Below, in pieces: positions 15,641-22,721 of a DNA stretch of 33,328 nucleotides. The notes beneath the pieces are model-generated. The model worked only from the letters and a program-made list of their open reading frames with translations, was not told the origin of the DNA and made no database searches. The position numbers were made by a program, and so were the translations under genes. This DNA comes from a virus, in the IMG/VR virus record IMGVR_UViG_3300006789_000083, positions 1 through 33,328 of that record; one strand, given 5' to 3'. Every line of letters begins with the position of its first letter. Within the stretch, counting starts at the first letter, position 1.

Positions 15641-15929
15641 TGGTATGCCTTTCTGATTGTGTCAGGAACTCTGGATCGTAACCGTAGGCCCTATGAACCA
15701 ACAGGTTGTTGTTGTCTGCCCAATCGGCGATTGCCTTTCGGGTTTCGGGCGCTTCAGAAGCGATCCCGATTCTCAATAGAACCCTGAGTGCCGCCCGCAG
15801 GCGACCAACTTCGACGGGTCCGTTGGTGAGAATGGTGTCGTCCCGGTACCAGTAGTGGTCCCGTTCCTCGTCCCAAATGTCGGGGCGGCGTTTCTTCAAG
15901 ATCAGGCGACGGCCTTGGCTCATTGGCAT
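15633..15929 (-). CDS. Unknown small basic protein (98 aa)
   Basis: The frame overlaps the next gene start by 8 bp. The ATG at 15929 is followed by a second ATG two codons on (15923), so the exact start is uncertain. The N-terminus is basic (RRLILKKRRP), and a helical middle has RLRAALRVLLRIGI. No family is recognised. It is part of the replication operon between WhiB and the helicase region. Confidence 0.5.
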   Translation of the reverse strand: MPMSQGRRLILKKRRPDIWDEERDHYWYRDDTILTNGPVEVGRLRAALRVLLRIGIASEAPETRKAIADWADNNNLLVHRAYGYDPEFLTQSERHTND

Positions 15930-15944
15930 TCATTGAAGTGTAGT

Positions 15945-16256
15945 TCATGCGGGCACCCTGTCGAGACCAAGGGCCCGACGGCGACGCCGCTGGCGGGCTT
16001 CCACCCGGCGTGCTTTCTCGCCTAACCCGCCCCACACACCGAACCGTTCGTGCAGGGGGTTGGGTGTCAATGAGAACTCCAAGCATTCGTTCGCTACCGG
16101 ACAACGGGCGCAGACGCTCTTTGCCCGGGACGCAAGCGGGTCGGTGCCGCCCATGTGGGCGGGTTCGGGGAAGAAGATGTTGACATCCATTCCCTTGCAC
16201 GCCGCTTCGTCGAACCAGTCGGGGCGGGGAGCGAATAGCCCCATTCGATCTACCAT
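15945..16256 (-). CDS. whiB: WhiB-family iron-sulfur transcriptional regulator
   Basis: Read from the ATG at 16256, which overlaps the upstream stop by 7 bp, with GGGGG 6 bp upstream. The protein has 103 residues. The four cluster cysteines are C20 (in EAACKG), C49, C52 and C58 (C-x2-C-x5-C in CARCPVANEC), followed by the G-V-W-G-G turn at about 73-77 and a basic C-terminal tail RQRRRRR. This is the complete Wbl signature. Wbl proteins bind a [4Fe-4S] cluster and act with the host sigma factor or DNA. Phage versions can modulate host transcription. The family points to an actinobacterial host. Confidence 0.93.
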   Translation of the reverse strand: MVDRMGLFAPRPDWFDEAACKGMDVNIFFPEPAHMGGTDPLASRAKSVCARCPVANECLEFSLTPNPLHERFGVWGGLGEKARRVEARQRRRRRALGLDRVPA

Positions 16257-17065
16257 GCTGCACCCCCGTCGTAGTGTTTGCCCCGGCATTCAGCCCAATG
16301 GTTGCACCAGTCGGGGTTGCAGTACCAACTCGTCCAACGGTGGGGCCAGACCGACAGTGGGGCTTGAATCAGATCAGCCAATGCCCGGCACTTATCCTTC
16401 AGGGCTTCCCAATCGGCGGGGCCCCGCTCAATGGGAATCCACCCGACCTCCCCGTTCATAAGGAGACAGAGATCGAACCGCTTTGGGGACCATTCGTCCA
16501 GTTCCACTGACCGTGCGTAGGTGTAGACCGTTGACTGTAGGTCGGTCTTCTGCATCTCCCGGGCGTGCATGTCGAAACCTTTATTGGGTTCCATGTTCTT
16601 TGGTTTGGGGTTCTTCCAATCCAGTAGTCGCCCGTCATGGTTCAACCAGTCAGGAGTCCCGGTCAGCCAGATTCGGCGTGTTTCGGTTTCCTCCAACAAC
16701 ACCCTGAAGGTTTCCTCAATGGCAATGGGCATCAGTTCGGGTGCGACCCCCCAGTACCAAGCCTCAAAGTTCGCCCGAATGTGTTTCGCAGTTGTGTCCT
16801 GCTTCTGTTTCCACCACTCCACGTTCGCAAAGTCGGCTTCCATGAGTTCCTCTAGGCGGCGCTCAATGATGTTGATTGGGGTCGCTTCCCCATGCACCAT
16901 CATGTGTCTCCCGACTTCCTCAATGGCGGCGTGGACGACGTTGCCCCGGGACAGGTCGCTGTTGTATCGCTCCGGTACCGGTTCCCGGTACTTCAGCCTC
17001 AACGATTCGGGGCATAGTTCCAACTGGTTCAAGTCCGATTGGTGAATATAGATGTCTGTCATCAT
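16250..17065 (-). CDS. Cas4/RecB-like PD-(D/E)XK exonuclease with probable Fe-S cluster
   Basis: The 271-residue protein begins MMTD and has its first ATG in a chain with the upstream gene. It has the nuclease motifs in order: GNVVHAAIE (His45), a Glu pair near 117-118, TGTPDW (Asp139), LLDWKN (Asp149, Lys151) and Q-x3-Y (Gln177 to Tyr181). Cys18 pairs with a C-terminal set, Cys249, Cys254 and Cys260, the arrangement of the [4Fe-4S] cluster in Cas4 and AddB-type nucleases. It would process DNA ends in phage recombination or replication. Being beside RusA, primase and helicase supports this. There is no CRISPR array or other cas gene here. Confidence 0.85.
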   Translation of the reverse strand: MMTDIYIHQSDLNQLELCPESLRLKYREPVPERYNSDLSRGNVVHAAIEEVGRHMMVHGEATPINIIERRLEELMEADFANVEWWKQKQDTTAKHIRANFEAWYWGVAPELMPIAIEETFRVLLEETETRRIWLTGTPDWLNHDGRLLDWKNPKPKNMEPNKGFDMHAREMQKTDLQSTVYTYARSVELDEWSPKRFDLCLLMNGEVGWIPIERGPADWEALKDKCRALADLIQAPLSVWPHRWTSWYCNPDWCNHWAECRGKHYDGGAAW

Positions 17066-17067
17066 GC

Positions 17068-17859
17068 CTATGCCTCTGCCCTATGCAACCATTGGTAGAA
17101 CGTCATCTTCCGAACGGGGACGCCGTTGACAACGCAAACGGCGGCGTCACCGCTCCCTTTGGTACGGTCGGCCACGTTGCAGAGCGCCGTCCACGCATTC
17201 GACTTTCGTGGGGCCCGTTCCTCTACGACGGCAAGTGCCTGTTCCGATTGCCATAGATCGACAGCCTTATTGCGGGCTGACTCTCCGATTGGGACATAGG
17301 CCCGGTCCGGCGAATCGAATGACCGCCGTTTAGCCCAGCGTTCCACGAACCCTCTAGTGTCCACGGCCAATCCGGCCTCCGCATACTTGCGGGACAGTTC
17401 CGAATAGGTCATTTCGGGATTCGCCCGCAGGTCGTCGTCCAATGACTTCAATGAATCAACGGCGGACTCGACATCAGCGCGAGTGTTATTCTCCGTTGCT
17501 TCTTTCATTAGTTGAGCCATCGGCATCCCGTAGAGACAACTGTGGCAGAGGGTCTCCAATGGGAGGCCACTCAGTAGCCCCACGTTCAGCGCCGCAATGC
17601 GTTTGACCGCTTTGGCCCCGTGGAACCCGAATACGTCGGGGCCTTTCTTTGTGGCCACGAACCCGCCCGTATCGTGCGAGGAATAGTGACGGTAGGCGTC
17701 GGCTGCCTGCACCAATGAGTCGGCGGTAACGCCGCCCATTAGCCGTGCCTCTGCCTGCTCTGCCCGGTACAGCATGGCGCTGTATCGCGCCAGCACTTCA
17801 GCATCTACGAGCCCGTTGTGTTCCGCTATCAGTAGCGTCAGTTGAGCGGGTATCCGCAT
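17068..17859 (-). CDS. Unknown protein (263 aa), first gene of the replication operon
   Basis: The ATG at 17859 is preceded by AAGGGAG (a good ribosome binding site) in the 5' leader after the candidate promoter near 18.0 kb. The protein is largely helical and soluble. A segment with DAYRHYSSHDTGGFVATKKG and C-H-S-C (LCHSCLYG) are the only notable features. The C-terminus (GVPVRKMTFYQWLHRAEA) looks like a small folded domain. No family is recognised. Being first after a terminator and promoter suggests an early replication or takeover protein, but this is inference. Confidence 0.65.
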   Translation of the reverse strand: MRIPAQLTLLIAEHNGLVDAEVLARYSAMLYRAEQAEARLMGGVTADSLVQAADAYRHYSSHDTGGFVATKKGPDVFGFHGAKAVKRIAALNVGLLSGLPLETLCHSCLYGMPMAQLMKEATENNTRADVESAVDSLKSLDDDLRANPEMTYSELSRKYAEAGLAVDTRGFVERWAKRRSFDSPDRAYVPIGESARNKAVDLWQSEQALAVVEERAPRKSNAWTALCNVADRTKGSGDAAVCVVNGVPVRKMTFYQWLHRAEA

Positions 17860-17932
17860 TCAGAACTCCCTTTCTTTCCGCTTTGGGGCACAGCCCCACA
17901 TTGGGCTGGACAGCAGAGAGCAATGCCCGGGT

Positions 17933-17952
17933 GCGACGGCCTTTGCCGTCGC
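17933..17952. other. 8-bp hairpin in 5' leader of the replication operon
   Basis: GCGACGGC at 17933-17940 and GCCGTCGC at 17945-17952 form a perfect 8-bp stem with a 4-nt loop (CTTT). It lies between the candidate promoter at about 18.0 kb and the 17859 start codon. On the minus transcript it would be a leader hairpin, possibly an attenuator, RNA processing site or protein-binding site. A second short stem with GGGGC/GCCCC lies at about 17885-17897. There is no U-tract beside either, so simple termination is unlikely. Confidence 0.5.
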
Positions 17953-17985
17953 TTCCTTAGGGTCCGTCGCTTCTGCCACGGCGCC

Positions 17986-18016
17986 AGCCTACACACCCAG
18001 CGCACGGCTCCGTCAA
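17986..18016 (-). promoter_or_regulatory. Candidate promoter for the replication operon
   Basis: On the minus strand TTGACG (18016-18011) is followed after 17 nt by TGTAGG (17993-17988), or after 19 nt by TAGGCT (17991-17986). This gives a sigma-70 -35 match (5 of 6) and an actinobacterial-style TANNNT -10 hexamer. It lies immediately after a perfect 15-bp terminator and upstream of the 5' leader of the 17859 gene. Position and sequence support a promoter, but hexamers like this arise by chance and no transcript start is known. Confidence 0.55.
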
Positions 18017-18024
18017 GAAATGAG

Positions 18025-18058
18025 AAACGGGTGCCGGGGACAGCCCCGGCACCCGTTT
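18025..18058. terminator. Strong rho-independent, probably bidirectional terminator
   Basis: AAACGGGTGCCGGGG (18025-18039) and its exact complement at 18044-18058 form a perfect 15-bp stem with an ACAG loop. It is the longest uninterrupted hairpin I found. On the minus strand it follows the small-gene block (last stop 18155) and is followed by TTTCTCATTTC. On the plus strand four T residues follow. It separates the early small-gene transcript from the replication operon, and a candidate promoter begins about 9 bp downstream. No gene lies between 17860 and 18154. Confidence 0.85.
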
Positions 18059-18154
18059 TCCCAGCCCAGCAAATAGTTGGCCCTGCCCCCGGGACAGAAT
18101 GGGAGTAAAGAACCCGAAGGCAGGACCAGACCTCACCCTACCAGACCGAAGGGC

Positions 18155-18427
18155 CTATCCCTCGTCCTCCCGGGCGGTGGCCCACATCTTGGAGATCATG
18201 TAGCGGTGGGCCCGTGGCCATTCGCTCTGGTCCGTGAGTTGCTTTCCCTCTAGGCCCTCGTCTACGCCGCAGGGTGAGCAGACGTACACCGCCGGGATGT
18301 CTTCTTCTCCCCGGGTTGTCCGGCTCAATGCGTTTGATTCGACGGGCTCCCTCATTGCTAGGTCGCCGCACCGTGGACAGGGGGTATCCAATAGTGGGCG
18401 TGGATCGGTTATCTGCTTTCCTTTCAT
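18155..18427 (-). CDS. Zinc-ribbon-like small protein (90 aa)
   Basis: Preceded by AGGAAAGG 7-13 bp before the ATG at 18427. Cys17-Cys20 (PCPRCG) and Cys50-Cys53 (VCSPCG) form two CxxC pairs about 30 residues apart, the pattern of a zinc ribbon. The C-terminal half is helical and charged. A competing shadow frame on the same strand (18138-18371) lacks such a motif and was rejected. The function is unknown; small zinc-ribbon proteins in phages can be nucleic-acid binding or protein-interaction factors. It is the last gene of the small-gene block. Confidence 0.6.
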   Translation of the reverse strand: MKGKQITDPRPLLDTPCPRCGDLAMREPVESNALSRTTRGEEDIPAVYVCSPCGVDEGLEGKQLTDQSEWPRAHRYMISKMWATAREDEG

Positions 18428-18431
18428 TCTC

Positions 18432-18767
18432 TTATCCTTTCCTGTTGTCGGCTAGTTGGACAGCCCGGGATCGACAGATTCCGAACTCCCCTGCGATCTT
18501 TCCCCACGACCAGCCCATGTCCCTGAGTCTCTGAATGACCCGGGTTCGGCTGGACTTGATTTCATTGCGAATGACGACATCAACTTCTTTGGCGAGCCAG
18601 TTCAGGGCGTGACCCATTGCGAGCAGCCGTTCGGTTTCGTCGGGGCCGTACTCGACACCCACCTTCTCCACCCATTCGGACATCTCTTTGGCGAATGAGG
18701 GCACTCCGACCGACGGGTCGGGGCCCGGCCTGTTATTGAAGTGCCTGTCGTACTTGTCCTTATCCAT
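18432..18767 (-). CDS. Small HTH protein (111 aa)
   Basis: The start is placed at the ATG at 18767. An in-frame ATG at 18788 would overlap the upstream gene more. The start overlaps the upstream TAA by 8 bp. The C-terminal part, with VIQRLRDMGWSWGKIAGEFG then ICRSRAVQLAD, has a helix-turn-helix spacing typical of transposase or regulatory HTH domains. The N-terminal half is helical with a HALNWLAKEVDVVI segment. It may be a regulatory protein, but no operator was identified. Confidence 0.6.
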   Translation of the reverse strand: MDKDKYDRHFNNRPGPDPSVGVPSFAKEMSEWVEKVGVEYGPDETERLLAMGHALNWLAKEVDVVIRNEIKSSRTRVIQRLRDMGWSWGKIAGEFGICRSRAVQLADNRKG

Positions 18768-19029
18768 TGCGTCCTGCGTCCAGTGCATATCCGATGTCTT
18801 CTCCTTGTTCTATGAGGTCTGCTATTTGGTCAATGAGTTCATCGGCGAGTTCCTCCATCTTGCGGGTGGCGGCGCCCATCGACAGTTCGTATAGCCCATT
18901 GAATGTCGCCCCCCAAACGTAGGTGCTTGCTTCTTCTCTCGTTTCTTCCCTTAGGGCTTCGGCGTCTTCTTCTAGGGCTTCGGCGTCTTCGATGGCCCCT
19001 AGGTGGCGGTTCAATAGGTAGTCATCCAT
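18760..19029 (-). CDS. Small acidic helical protein (89 aa)
   Basis: Read from the ATG at 19029, which overlaps the upstream TGA (19024-19022) by 8 bp. The longer frame from 19134 would cover the upstream gene. The N-terminus has a Glu/Ala-rich repeat (EALEEDAEALREETREEAS) that is likely a coiled coil, and the rest is mainly helical and acidic. No family is recognised. It is one of a run of small genes with mutually overlapping ends. Confidence 0.5.
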   Translation of the reverse strand: MDDYLLNRHLGAIEDAEALEEDAEALREETREEASTYVWGATFNGLYELSMGAATRKMEELADELIDQIADLIEQGEDIGYALDAGRNG

Positions 19030-19219
19030 TGGGGTTCCAGTGGACGAGACCCTTGGGGTCGTAGCCATCCGGTCGGGCCATCGTGACGGCCTTGATAGAT
19101 AGTTGCGTGTCGCTGTCCAGTTCGACCAGTTCAATGAGTTCGTCGGCTACTTCGCCGATGTCCCAGTTGTCGGGGTGCCGGACAACGACCATTAGCGCCC
19201 TCTCAGTTATCGTTGTCAT
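19022..19219 (-). CDS. Small protein (65 aa), unknown
   Basis: The ATG at 19219 sits in an ATGA overlap with the stop of the 19356 gene; an earlier in-frame ATG at 19234 was rejected because of this coupling. The protein is acidic in the middle (VADELIELVELD) with a plausible mixed alpha/beta fold. No motif is recognised. Confidence 0.55.
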   Translation of the reverse strand: MTTITERALMVVVRHPDNWDIGEVADELIELVELDSDTQLSIKAVTMARPDGYDPKGLVHWNPNG

Positions 19220-19356
19220 CCCAATGCCTCGCACAAGGCGTAGTTCGCCTCGTAGTCCGTCTGGTTGGCGTTCGCCAACAGTGTGGACAGGGCCTCCATC
19301 TCGTCCTCGTTCAGAACGATGGTGGTCAGGTTCTTGCCACTCGTTACGTCAGCCAT
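19216..19356 (-). CDS. Small acidic protein (46 aa)
   Basis: The ATG at 19356 is preceded by AAGGAGG with 6 bp spacing, the best Shine-Dalgarno in this block, so I prefer it over an in-frame ATG at 19446. The protein starts MADVTSGKNLTTIVLNEDE and is acidic and mainly helical. It ends in a TGA that forms the ATGA with the next gene. Function unknown. Confidence 0.55.
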   Translation of the reverse strand: MADVTSGKNLTTIVLNEDEMEALSTLLANANQTDYEANYALCEALG

Positions 19357-19495
19357 TTGCTTCCTCCTTATTGCCATTGTTGTTGAGTCGTTCTTGCGTG
19401 GCTGCCATGCCGGAACCATCGCATTCGGGGCACATAGGGCCCTCATCTCCGAATGGGGCGGCTAACCCCCCGCAGTAGGTACACGCCCCGCTCAT
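19349..19495 (-). CDS. Mini zinc-ribbon protein (48 aa)
   Basis: A frame opened by the ATG at 19495 encodes Cys5-Cys8 (CTYCGG) and Cys22-Cys25 (CPECDGSG). This double CxxC pattern resembles the zinc-binding segment of DnaJ-type chaperones or zinc ribbons. Its stop overlaps the start of the 46-aa gene by 8 bp, and its start overlaps the stop of the gene above by 4 bp (ATGA). It fills the gap in the chain exactly. It is too short for many gene finders. Confidence 0.55.
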   Translation of the reverse strand: MSGACTYCGGLAAPFGDEGPMCPECDGSGMAATQERLNNNGNKEEANG

Positions 19496-19890
19496 TGGTG
19501 CTTCCCCTTCTGGTCGTTCCACCGTTGCCCGTGCCGCTCCAGTTGCCTGCGTGTCGCCATGACATGGGCAATGGCCTCATTGCCACCTAGAACACGGTTG
19601 GGGTCGTTGTGGTTGGCGTGGGGTGCAGGCCCGGGGAGGTACTGTTCTTCCTCGTCTTGCTCCAGCCATTTGTCCCAACAGTCGGGGCATAGGTACCCAT
19701 TGGTGATGCTTGGGAACCCTCGATGCTGCATCACGATCTCCCGCTGATTCCTTGTCAGGTAGGGGAACGCTTCCTGTACCAGCATTCGGCCTTTGACGTA
19801 CTGGCGCATTCGCTGGTACGGAACCGTCACGCTATGGATTTCATTGCATTGGTGACAGGTGGCGCTTAGCCGTTCGGTCTCAGCAGCCAT
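19492..19890 (-). CDS. Two-CxxC zinc-ribbon-like protein (132 aa)
   Basis: The long frame here starts at 20313 but overlaps the upstream gene for over 400 bp. The ATG at 19890 overlaps the upstream TAA exactly (TAATG) and is the better start. Cys12-Cys15 (TCHQC) and Cys68-Cys71 (LCPDCW) flank a helical middle with AFPYLTRNQREIV. This arrangement resembles phage proteins in which a CxxC pair surrounds an F-P-x-L-x2-xxRE segment. It is probably a metal-binding small protein of unknown role. Confidence 0.6.
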   Translation of the reverse strand: MAAETERLSATCHQCNEIHSVTVPYQRMRQYVKGRMLVQEAFPYLTRNQREIVMQHRGFPSITNGYLCPDCWDKWLEQDEEEQYLPGPAPHANHNDPNRVLGGNEAIAHVMATRRQLERHGQRWNDQKGKHQ

Positions 19891-20378
19891 TACAGGTAGC
19901 CTCCCTGCCCATTGCCTGAGCCGTAGTCGTTGATCCATTCGGCCGGTACCCCGGCGTCGTCGTCCAGTTCCTCCATTGCTTCTGCCACGACGTTGTTCTC
20001 GTGGTGAACGTGCAGCATGACCGCCGCCCCGGCTGGCATCATCACCATTGGGATGGGCCCCAGTTCCTCGACCCGGGACATGTCGGCAATCATTATCTCT
20101 GCCGCCTGCCAGTCCGCAGACTCTAGGTCGTATTCGTGGGCCGTGATCTTGCATCCCATATGGATGGTGTCGGCCACCAATGGCGGGTACTCGTTGTCGT
20201 TCCCGTACAGGCTCCCGAAGATGAATCGGAACCCCCAGTCGTTGTCCTCGTCTGGTGTGCGGGCGATGACTAGGTACGGCCAGTTTGGCCGGCCGTCGTC
20301 GCTGGCGATCCATTCGCCAATGGCGTTCATCAGTTCTTCGTCGTCCCCGAAGGACTTCCTACCGAACTCTATTGCCAT
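19890..20378 (-). CDS. Unknown acidic protein (162 aa)
   Basis: The ATG at 20378 is preceded by AGGAAGGG 7-14 bp upstream. The longer frame from 20435 lacks this and runs through the intergenic hairpin. The protein is acidic with strands (WGFRFIFGSLYG, PMVMMPAGAAVMLHVHH) and no recognised motif. It heads a translational chain that runs through the next four genes. Confidence 0.55.
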   Translation of the reverse strand: MAIEFGRKSFGDDEELMNAIGEWIASDDGRPNWPYLVIARTPDEDNDWGFRFIFGSLYGNDNEYPPLVADTIHMGCKITAHEYDLESADWQAAEIMIADMSRVEELGPIPMVMMPAGAAVMLHVHHENNVVAEAMEELDDDAGVPAEWINDYGSGNGQGGYL

Positions 20379-20423
20379 GTCGTTGTTCCCTTCCTGTTGT
20401 GTAGAGCGATGGCGCTGCGCCAC

Positions 20424-20457
20424 CGGAACCCTCACCCCTACCCGGGTGAGGGAACCG
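20424..20457. other. Intergenic hairpin
   Basis: CCCTCACCC (20429-20437) and GGGTGAGGG (20444-20452) make a 9-bp stem with a 6-nt loop, extended by CGG/CCG pairs across AA/AA mismatches to 20424 and 20457. It sits between the stop at 20463 and the start at 20378 on the minus strand. There is no U-tract. It could be a processing or stabilising element, or a protein-binding site. Similar GC-rich hairpins occur at other gene-group boundaries in this block. Confidence 0.5.
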
Positions 20458-20462
20458 CTAGA

Positions 20463-20684
20463 TCAGCGTTGCTCTCCCTTCTCCGTGAAGCCTACCACGC
20501 TTGTCAAGTCACCCTGAACAGGGCGACGGTACCATGCGGCGTAGCAGCGCCCCAGCAGAGCCAATAGGCCCACCAGAGCCAGAGCCACGCCGCCACCCCG
20601 TAGACCCCAGAACCCAATGGCTCCGAACCAGCCGCCCAGCCCCATCCCAATAAGGATGCAGTAACCCCAGTCCTCCGTGGTCAT
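20463..20684 (-). CDS. Small two-helix membrane protein (73 aa)
   Basis: The ATG at 20684 is in an ATGA overlap with the stop of the 21043 gene. Two hydrophobic helices at about 8-27 and 32-47 are separated by a GGG turn, followed by a basic linker (RRPVQGD) and a polar tail. It could be a membrane-localised early protein, for example altering the host envelope. A holin role is unlikely because this block is distant from the lysis cassette. Confidence 0.55.
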   Translation of the reverse strand: MTTEDWGYCILIGMGLGGWFGAIGFWGLRGGGVALALVGLLALLGRCYAAWYRRPVQGDLTSVVGFTEKGEQR

Positions 20685-21043
20685 GTCCGGCCCGCCATCT
20701 CATTGGCCAGTTCATCCAGCGCCGGGTAATCCTCTGCCAGTGTCGGATGCTCCAGCAGGCAATCGGTCAACGCCTCAGCCTCCAGCCTGTCCAGTATGAC
20801 CACTCGGGTTGAAGCCTTGGCGGAACCGTCGGCGCTCAGGTTCCATACTCCCCGCCAATGGTGAGCGATTGCCCGGGCTTGATCTAGGTCGGTGCACTCC
20901 AGCCGAAAGATTTGGGTGTCTGATTGGTCGCCCGTTGGCGACTGGCACCAGATCTCGACATGCCCATTGCCTGTGTCGCCTTCTGCGAATACCGCCACCG
21001 GCTCCCCGGGCAGGTCAACTTTCCTCTCATGGTTGGTTGTCAT
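20681..21043 (-). CDS. Unknown protein (120 aa)
   Basis: The ATG at 21043 is preceded by AGAAGGG with 7 bp spacing; an upstream ATG at 21088 was rejected. The N-terminal half is beta-rich and acidic (EPVAVFAEGD, VEIWCQSP) and the C-terminal half is helical (RLEAEALTDCLLEH). No family is recognised. It is the first gene after a hairpin and box module. Confidence 0.55.
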   Translation of the reverse strand: MTTNHERKVDLPGEPVAVFAEGDTGNGHVEIWCQSPTGDQSDTQIFRLECTDLDQARAIAHHWRGVWNLSADGSAKASTRVVILDRLEAEALTDCLLEHPTLAEDYPALDELANEMAGRT

Positions 21044-21064
21044 TGCTTTCCCTTCTGTGTTGTT

Positions 21065-21113
21065 GATCGGTACCGGTAGGCACCGCACCGCCCCGGGAAT
21101 GGGAGAACCCGGG
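21065..21113 (-). promoter_or_regulatory. Intergenic module: GC hairpin plus GGTACC-type box
   Basis: Between the stop at 21134 and the start at 21043 there is a 6-bp CCCGGG stem (21092-21097 with 21108-21113) followed on the minus strand by a box at 21085-21065 whose plus-strand form is GATCGGTACCGGTAGGCACC. A very similar arrangement lies at 22722-22773. In both, the hairpin, the box and the start codon are at nearly equal distances (5-6 bp and 21-23 bp). I read it as a repeated regulatory or processing element. It is not a known promoter. Confidence 0.5.
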
Positions 21114-21133
21114 ACGATGCGCTACTGGCCGGG

Positions 21134-21850
21134 CTAGTCCAATGAGATGATCTGGATGGGCGGGACAGGTAGGGGGCGGTGGTCTTCCGACTCGTCGATC
21201 TCCAACCGCTGCAACCGGGTCGGCCACCATTCGCCCGCCTTGCCCAATGCTTCCTCCACGGTGAGCGTCCCGGGCTCTACGTCGTAGCGGCCCCGGTAGT
21301 AGGTGATGTCGGCCTCAGTGAGCCCAATGGAGCCGCCCTCGTCGTCGTGACGGGCCACTAGGGCATTCCCGGCGAGAGCCCCGCCGCCGTAGCCTGATTC
21401 CTTGGTGGCGACGTAGTTCGTTTGGGCGCCAGCCTTCAATAGCCCTTCGTCGTCAAGCCAGAAGTCTCGCCCGTCGTGGTCGGTTACCACGGTGACGCAA
21501 CCGCCGTCGGCGGCGAGCGCCTGCGATGCGTCCAGCATCTCGCCGGGCTTCACCAGTACGACCGCCATCGTGCCCCATACGGTAATCAGTAGGGTTTCCA
21601 TGTAGTCCGTCTTCTTAGCCGTCGCCTCGTCCAGCCACTGCTCGGCAGCGAGGATGTTCGGGGAGTCTGACAGGAGGTTTTTGACGACCTCGTAGCCCTT
21701 GATGGTTTCCACGGCTTCATCGTTGGCCATCATCTGGTGCAGTTTCGACACCAGTTGCGGATGGGTCAGTTTGTAGGTTCGCCCGTCGTCGCTCACGGTG
21801 GCGTAGTCCATGAGCCACCCCTTGATGGTTTCCCGTTCGTGCTGTTCCAC
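21134..21850 (-). CDS. Unknown protein (238 aa)
   Basis: The start is taken at GTG 21850, preceded by AGAAGGAG with about 6 bp spacing; a GTG at 21898 without a good ribosome site is the alternative. The protein has a helical N-terminal half (KLHQMMANDEAVETIKG, AAEQWLDEATAKKTDY), a central strand (TLLITVWGTMAVVLVKPG) and an acidic C-terminus. No family is recognised. It stands alone between a terminator-like hairpin upstream and a module downstream. Confidence 0.6.
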   Translation of the reverse strand: MEQHERETIKGWLMDYATVSDDGRTYKLTHPQLVSKLHQMMANDEAVETIKGYEVVKNLLSDSPNILAAEQWLDEATAKKTDYMETLLITVWGTMAVVLVKPGEMLDASQALAADGGCVTVVTDHDGRDFWLDDEGLLKAGAQTNYVATKESGYGGGALAGNALVARHDDEGGSIGLTEADITYYRGRYDVEPGTLTVEEALGKAGEWWPTRLQRLEIDESEDHRPLPVPPIQIISLD

Positions 21851-22066
21851 TTGCTGCTCCTTCTGTTGGGCCACCGCTGTCGGTGGCTGTACCCCCACGG
21901 TACACGGTCAAGGGCTCCCCGATCCAACCCTATTGTGTGGCATCCGTCACACCTTCTCACCGTTCGGGTGGCCAACAGCCAGACCCCCAACCATCCAGAC
22001 CGGGGCCCAATGGGCCCAATGAGCCCACCCCACAACCCACCAGACCCGACCCCGAAAACGACGAAA

Positions 22067-22093
22067 GCGCCGGGGCCCAATGGGCCCCGGCGC
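22067..22093 (-). terminator. 12-bp GC hairpin, likely terminator on the minus strand
   Basis: GCGCCGGGGCCC (22067-22078) and GGGCCCCGGCGC (22082-22093) pair perfectly around a 3-nt loop. On the minus strand the stem is followed by TTTCGTCGTTTTC, a U-rich tail. It comes 25 bp after the stop of the 22543 gene at 22118. The 270-bp stretch down to 21851 has no gene: it contains repeated GGGCCCAATG units and C-rich stretches, and a leader with the ribosome site of the next gene. Confidence 0.7.
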
Positions 22094-22117
22094 CGCCGCC
22101 CGGCTTACCGCTACACG

Positions 22118-22543
22118 CTACCGCATGGCGGCGCGCTCAGCGTCTAGCATCTCCTCGTGACCGGCGCGCCCATTGGGCCCATTGGTAGGCATGTTCGCAT
22201 ACCCGGCCCCGGCTAGGATGTCATCCACATCAGCCACCCTTACGGCCCGGCTAGACATCCGATCAACCACCAGAGGGACATCATCCCGGTAACACTCCCG
22301 GCGTATCCCCTTAGTGCCCCATTCGGTACCCCGGGGGTCAACCCTTAGGAACGTGGTTGCTACGCCGTCCATCACGGCCCGATTCACGGCGACGACCGTT
22401 CCGGTGCGACCCGGGAACGCCGCCGCCCCATTGGCCAATGGATGCACCAACACATCACCTAGGGCGATGTCACCGGCTAGCACCATCTCAGGCTTAGCGT
22501 TCGGCCGGAACTTGTCCCGCCATTTGCGTATGTTCTCCATCAT
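22118..22543 (-). CDS. Unknown protein (141 aa)
   Basis: The ATG at 22543 overlaps the TGA of the 51-codon gene above (TGATG), with AGGAGGGCGAG just upstream. A longer frame from 22597 was rejected for this reason. The N-terminus is basic (MENIRKWRDKFR), followed by a strand-rich part with GRTGTVVAVNRAV. Repeated VAD-like turns end the protein. It might be a small DNA- or ligand-binding protein; no family is recognised. Confidence 0.6.
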   Translation of the reverse strand: MMENIRKWRDKFRPNAKPEMVLAGDIALGDVLVHPLANGAAAFPGRTGTVVAVNRAVMDGVATTFLRVDPRGTEWGTKGIRRECYRDDVPLVVDRMSSRAVRVADVDDILAGAGYANMPTNGPNGRAGHEEMLDAERAAMR

Positions 22544-22698
22544 CACTCGCCCTCCTTTAGGTCGATAGTTGTCTTGGCTGCTGCCACACTCACCCATTGC
22601 GACTCCCGTGGGAGTAACGACCAGTGCGGGGCCATAACGGTCACCCGGTAGTCGTCGTCATAGGTCGTGATTGTGTGACCCTTGTAGGTGGTTCTCAT
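22543..22698 (-). CDS. Small protein (51 aa)
   Basis: The ATG at 22698 opens a 51-codon frame whose TGA overlaps the next ATG (TGATG). It starts MRTTYKGHTITTYDDDYRV, which looks like a small beta-hairpin, then has a helical end. The leader ACGAATGGAGTCAATGAATG resembles the leader of the AAA+ gene at 24861. No function is recognised. Confidence 0.5.
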   Translation of the reverse strand: MRTTYKGHTITTYDDDYRVTVMAPHWSLLPRESQWVSVAAAKTTIDLKEGE

Positions 22699-22721
22699 TC
22701 ATTGACTCCATTCGTGTTTCC

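Noticed and set aside
16250-17065. CRISPR-associated Cas4 as part of a CRISPR system
   Set aside because: Although Cas4-like in motifs, there is no repeat-spacer array and no other cas gene, and the neighbours are replication and recombination genes.
18138-18371. Overlapping minus-strand frame of 77 codons
   Set aside because: It competes with the 18155-18427 gene, which has a good ribosome site and two CxxC pairs; this frame is Arg/Pro-rich shadow.
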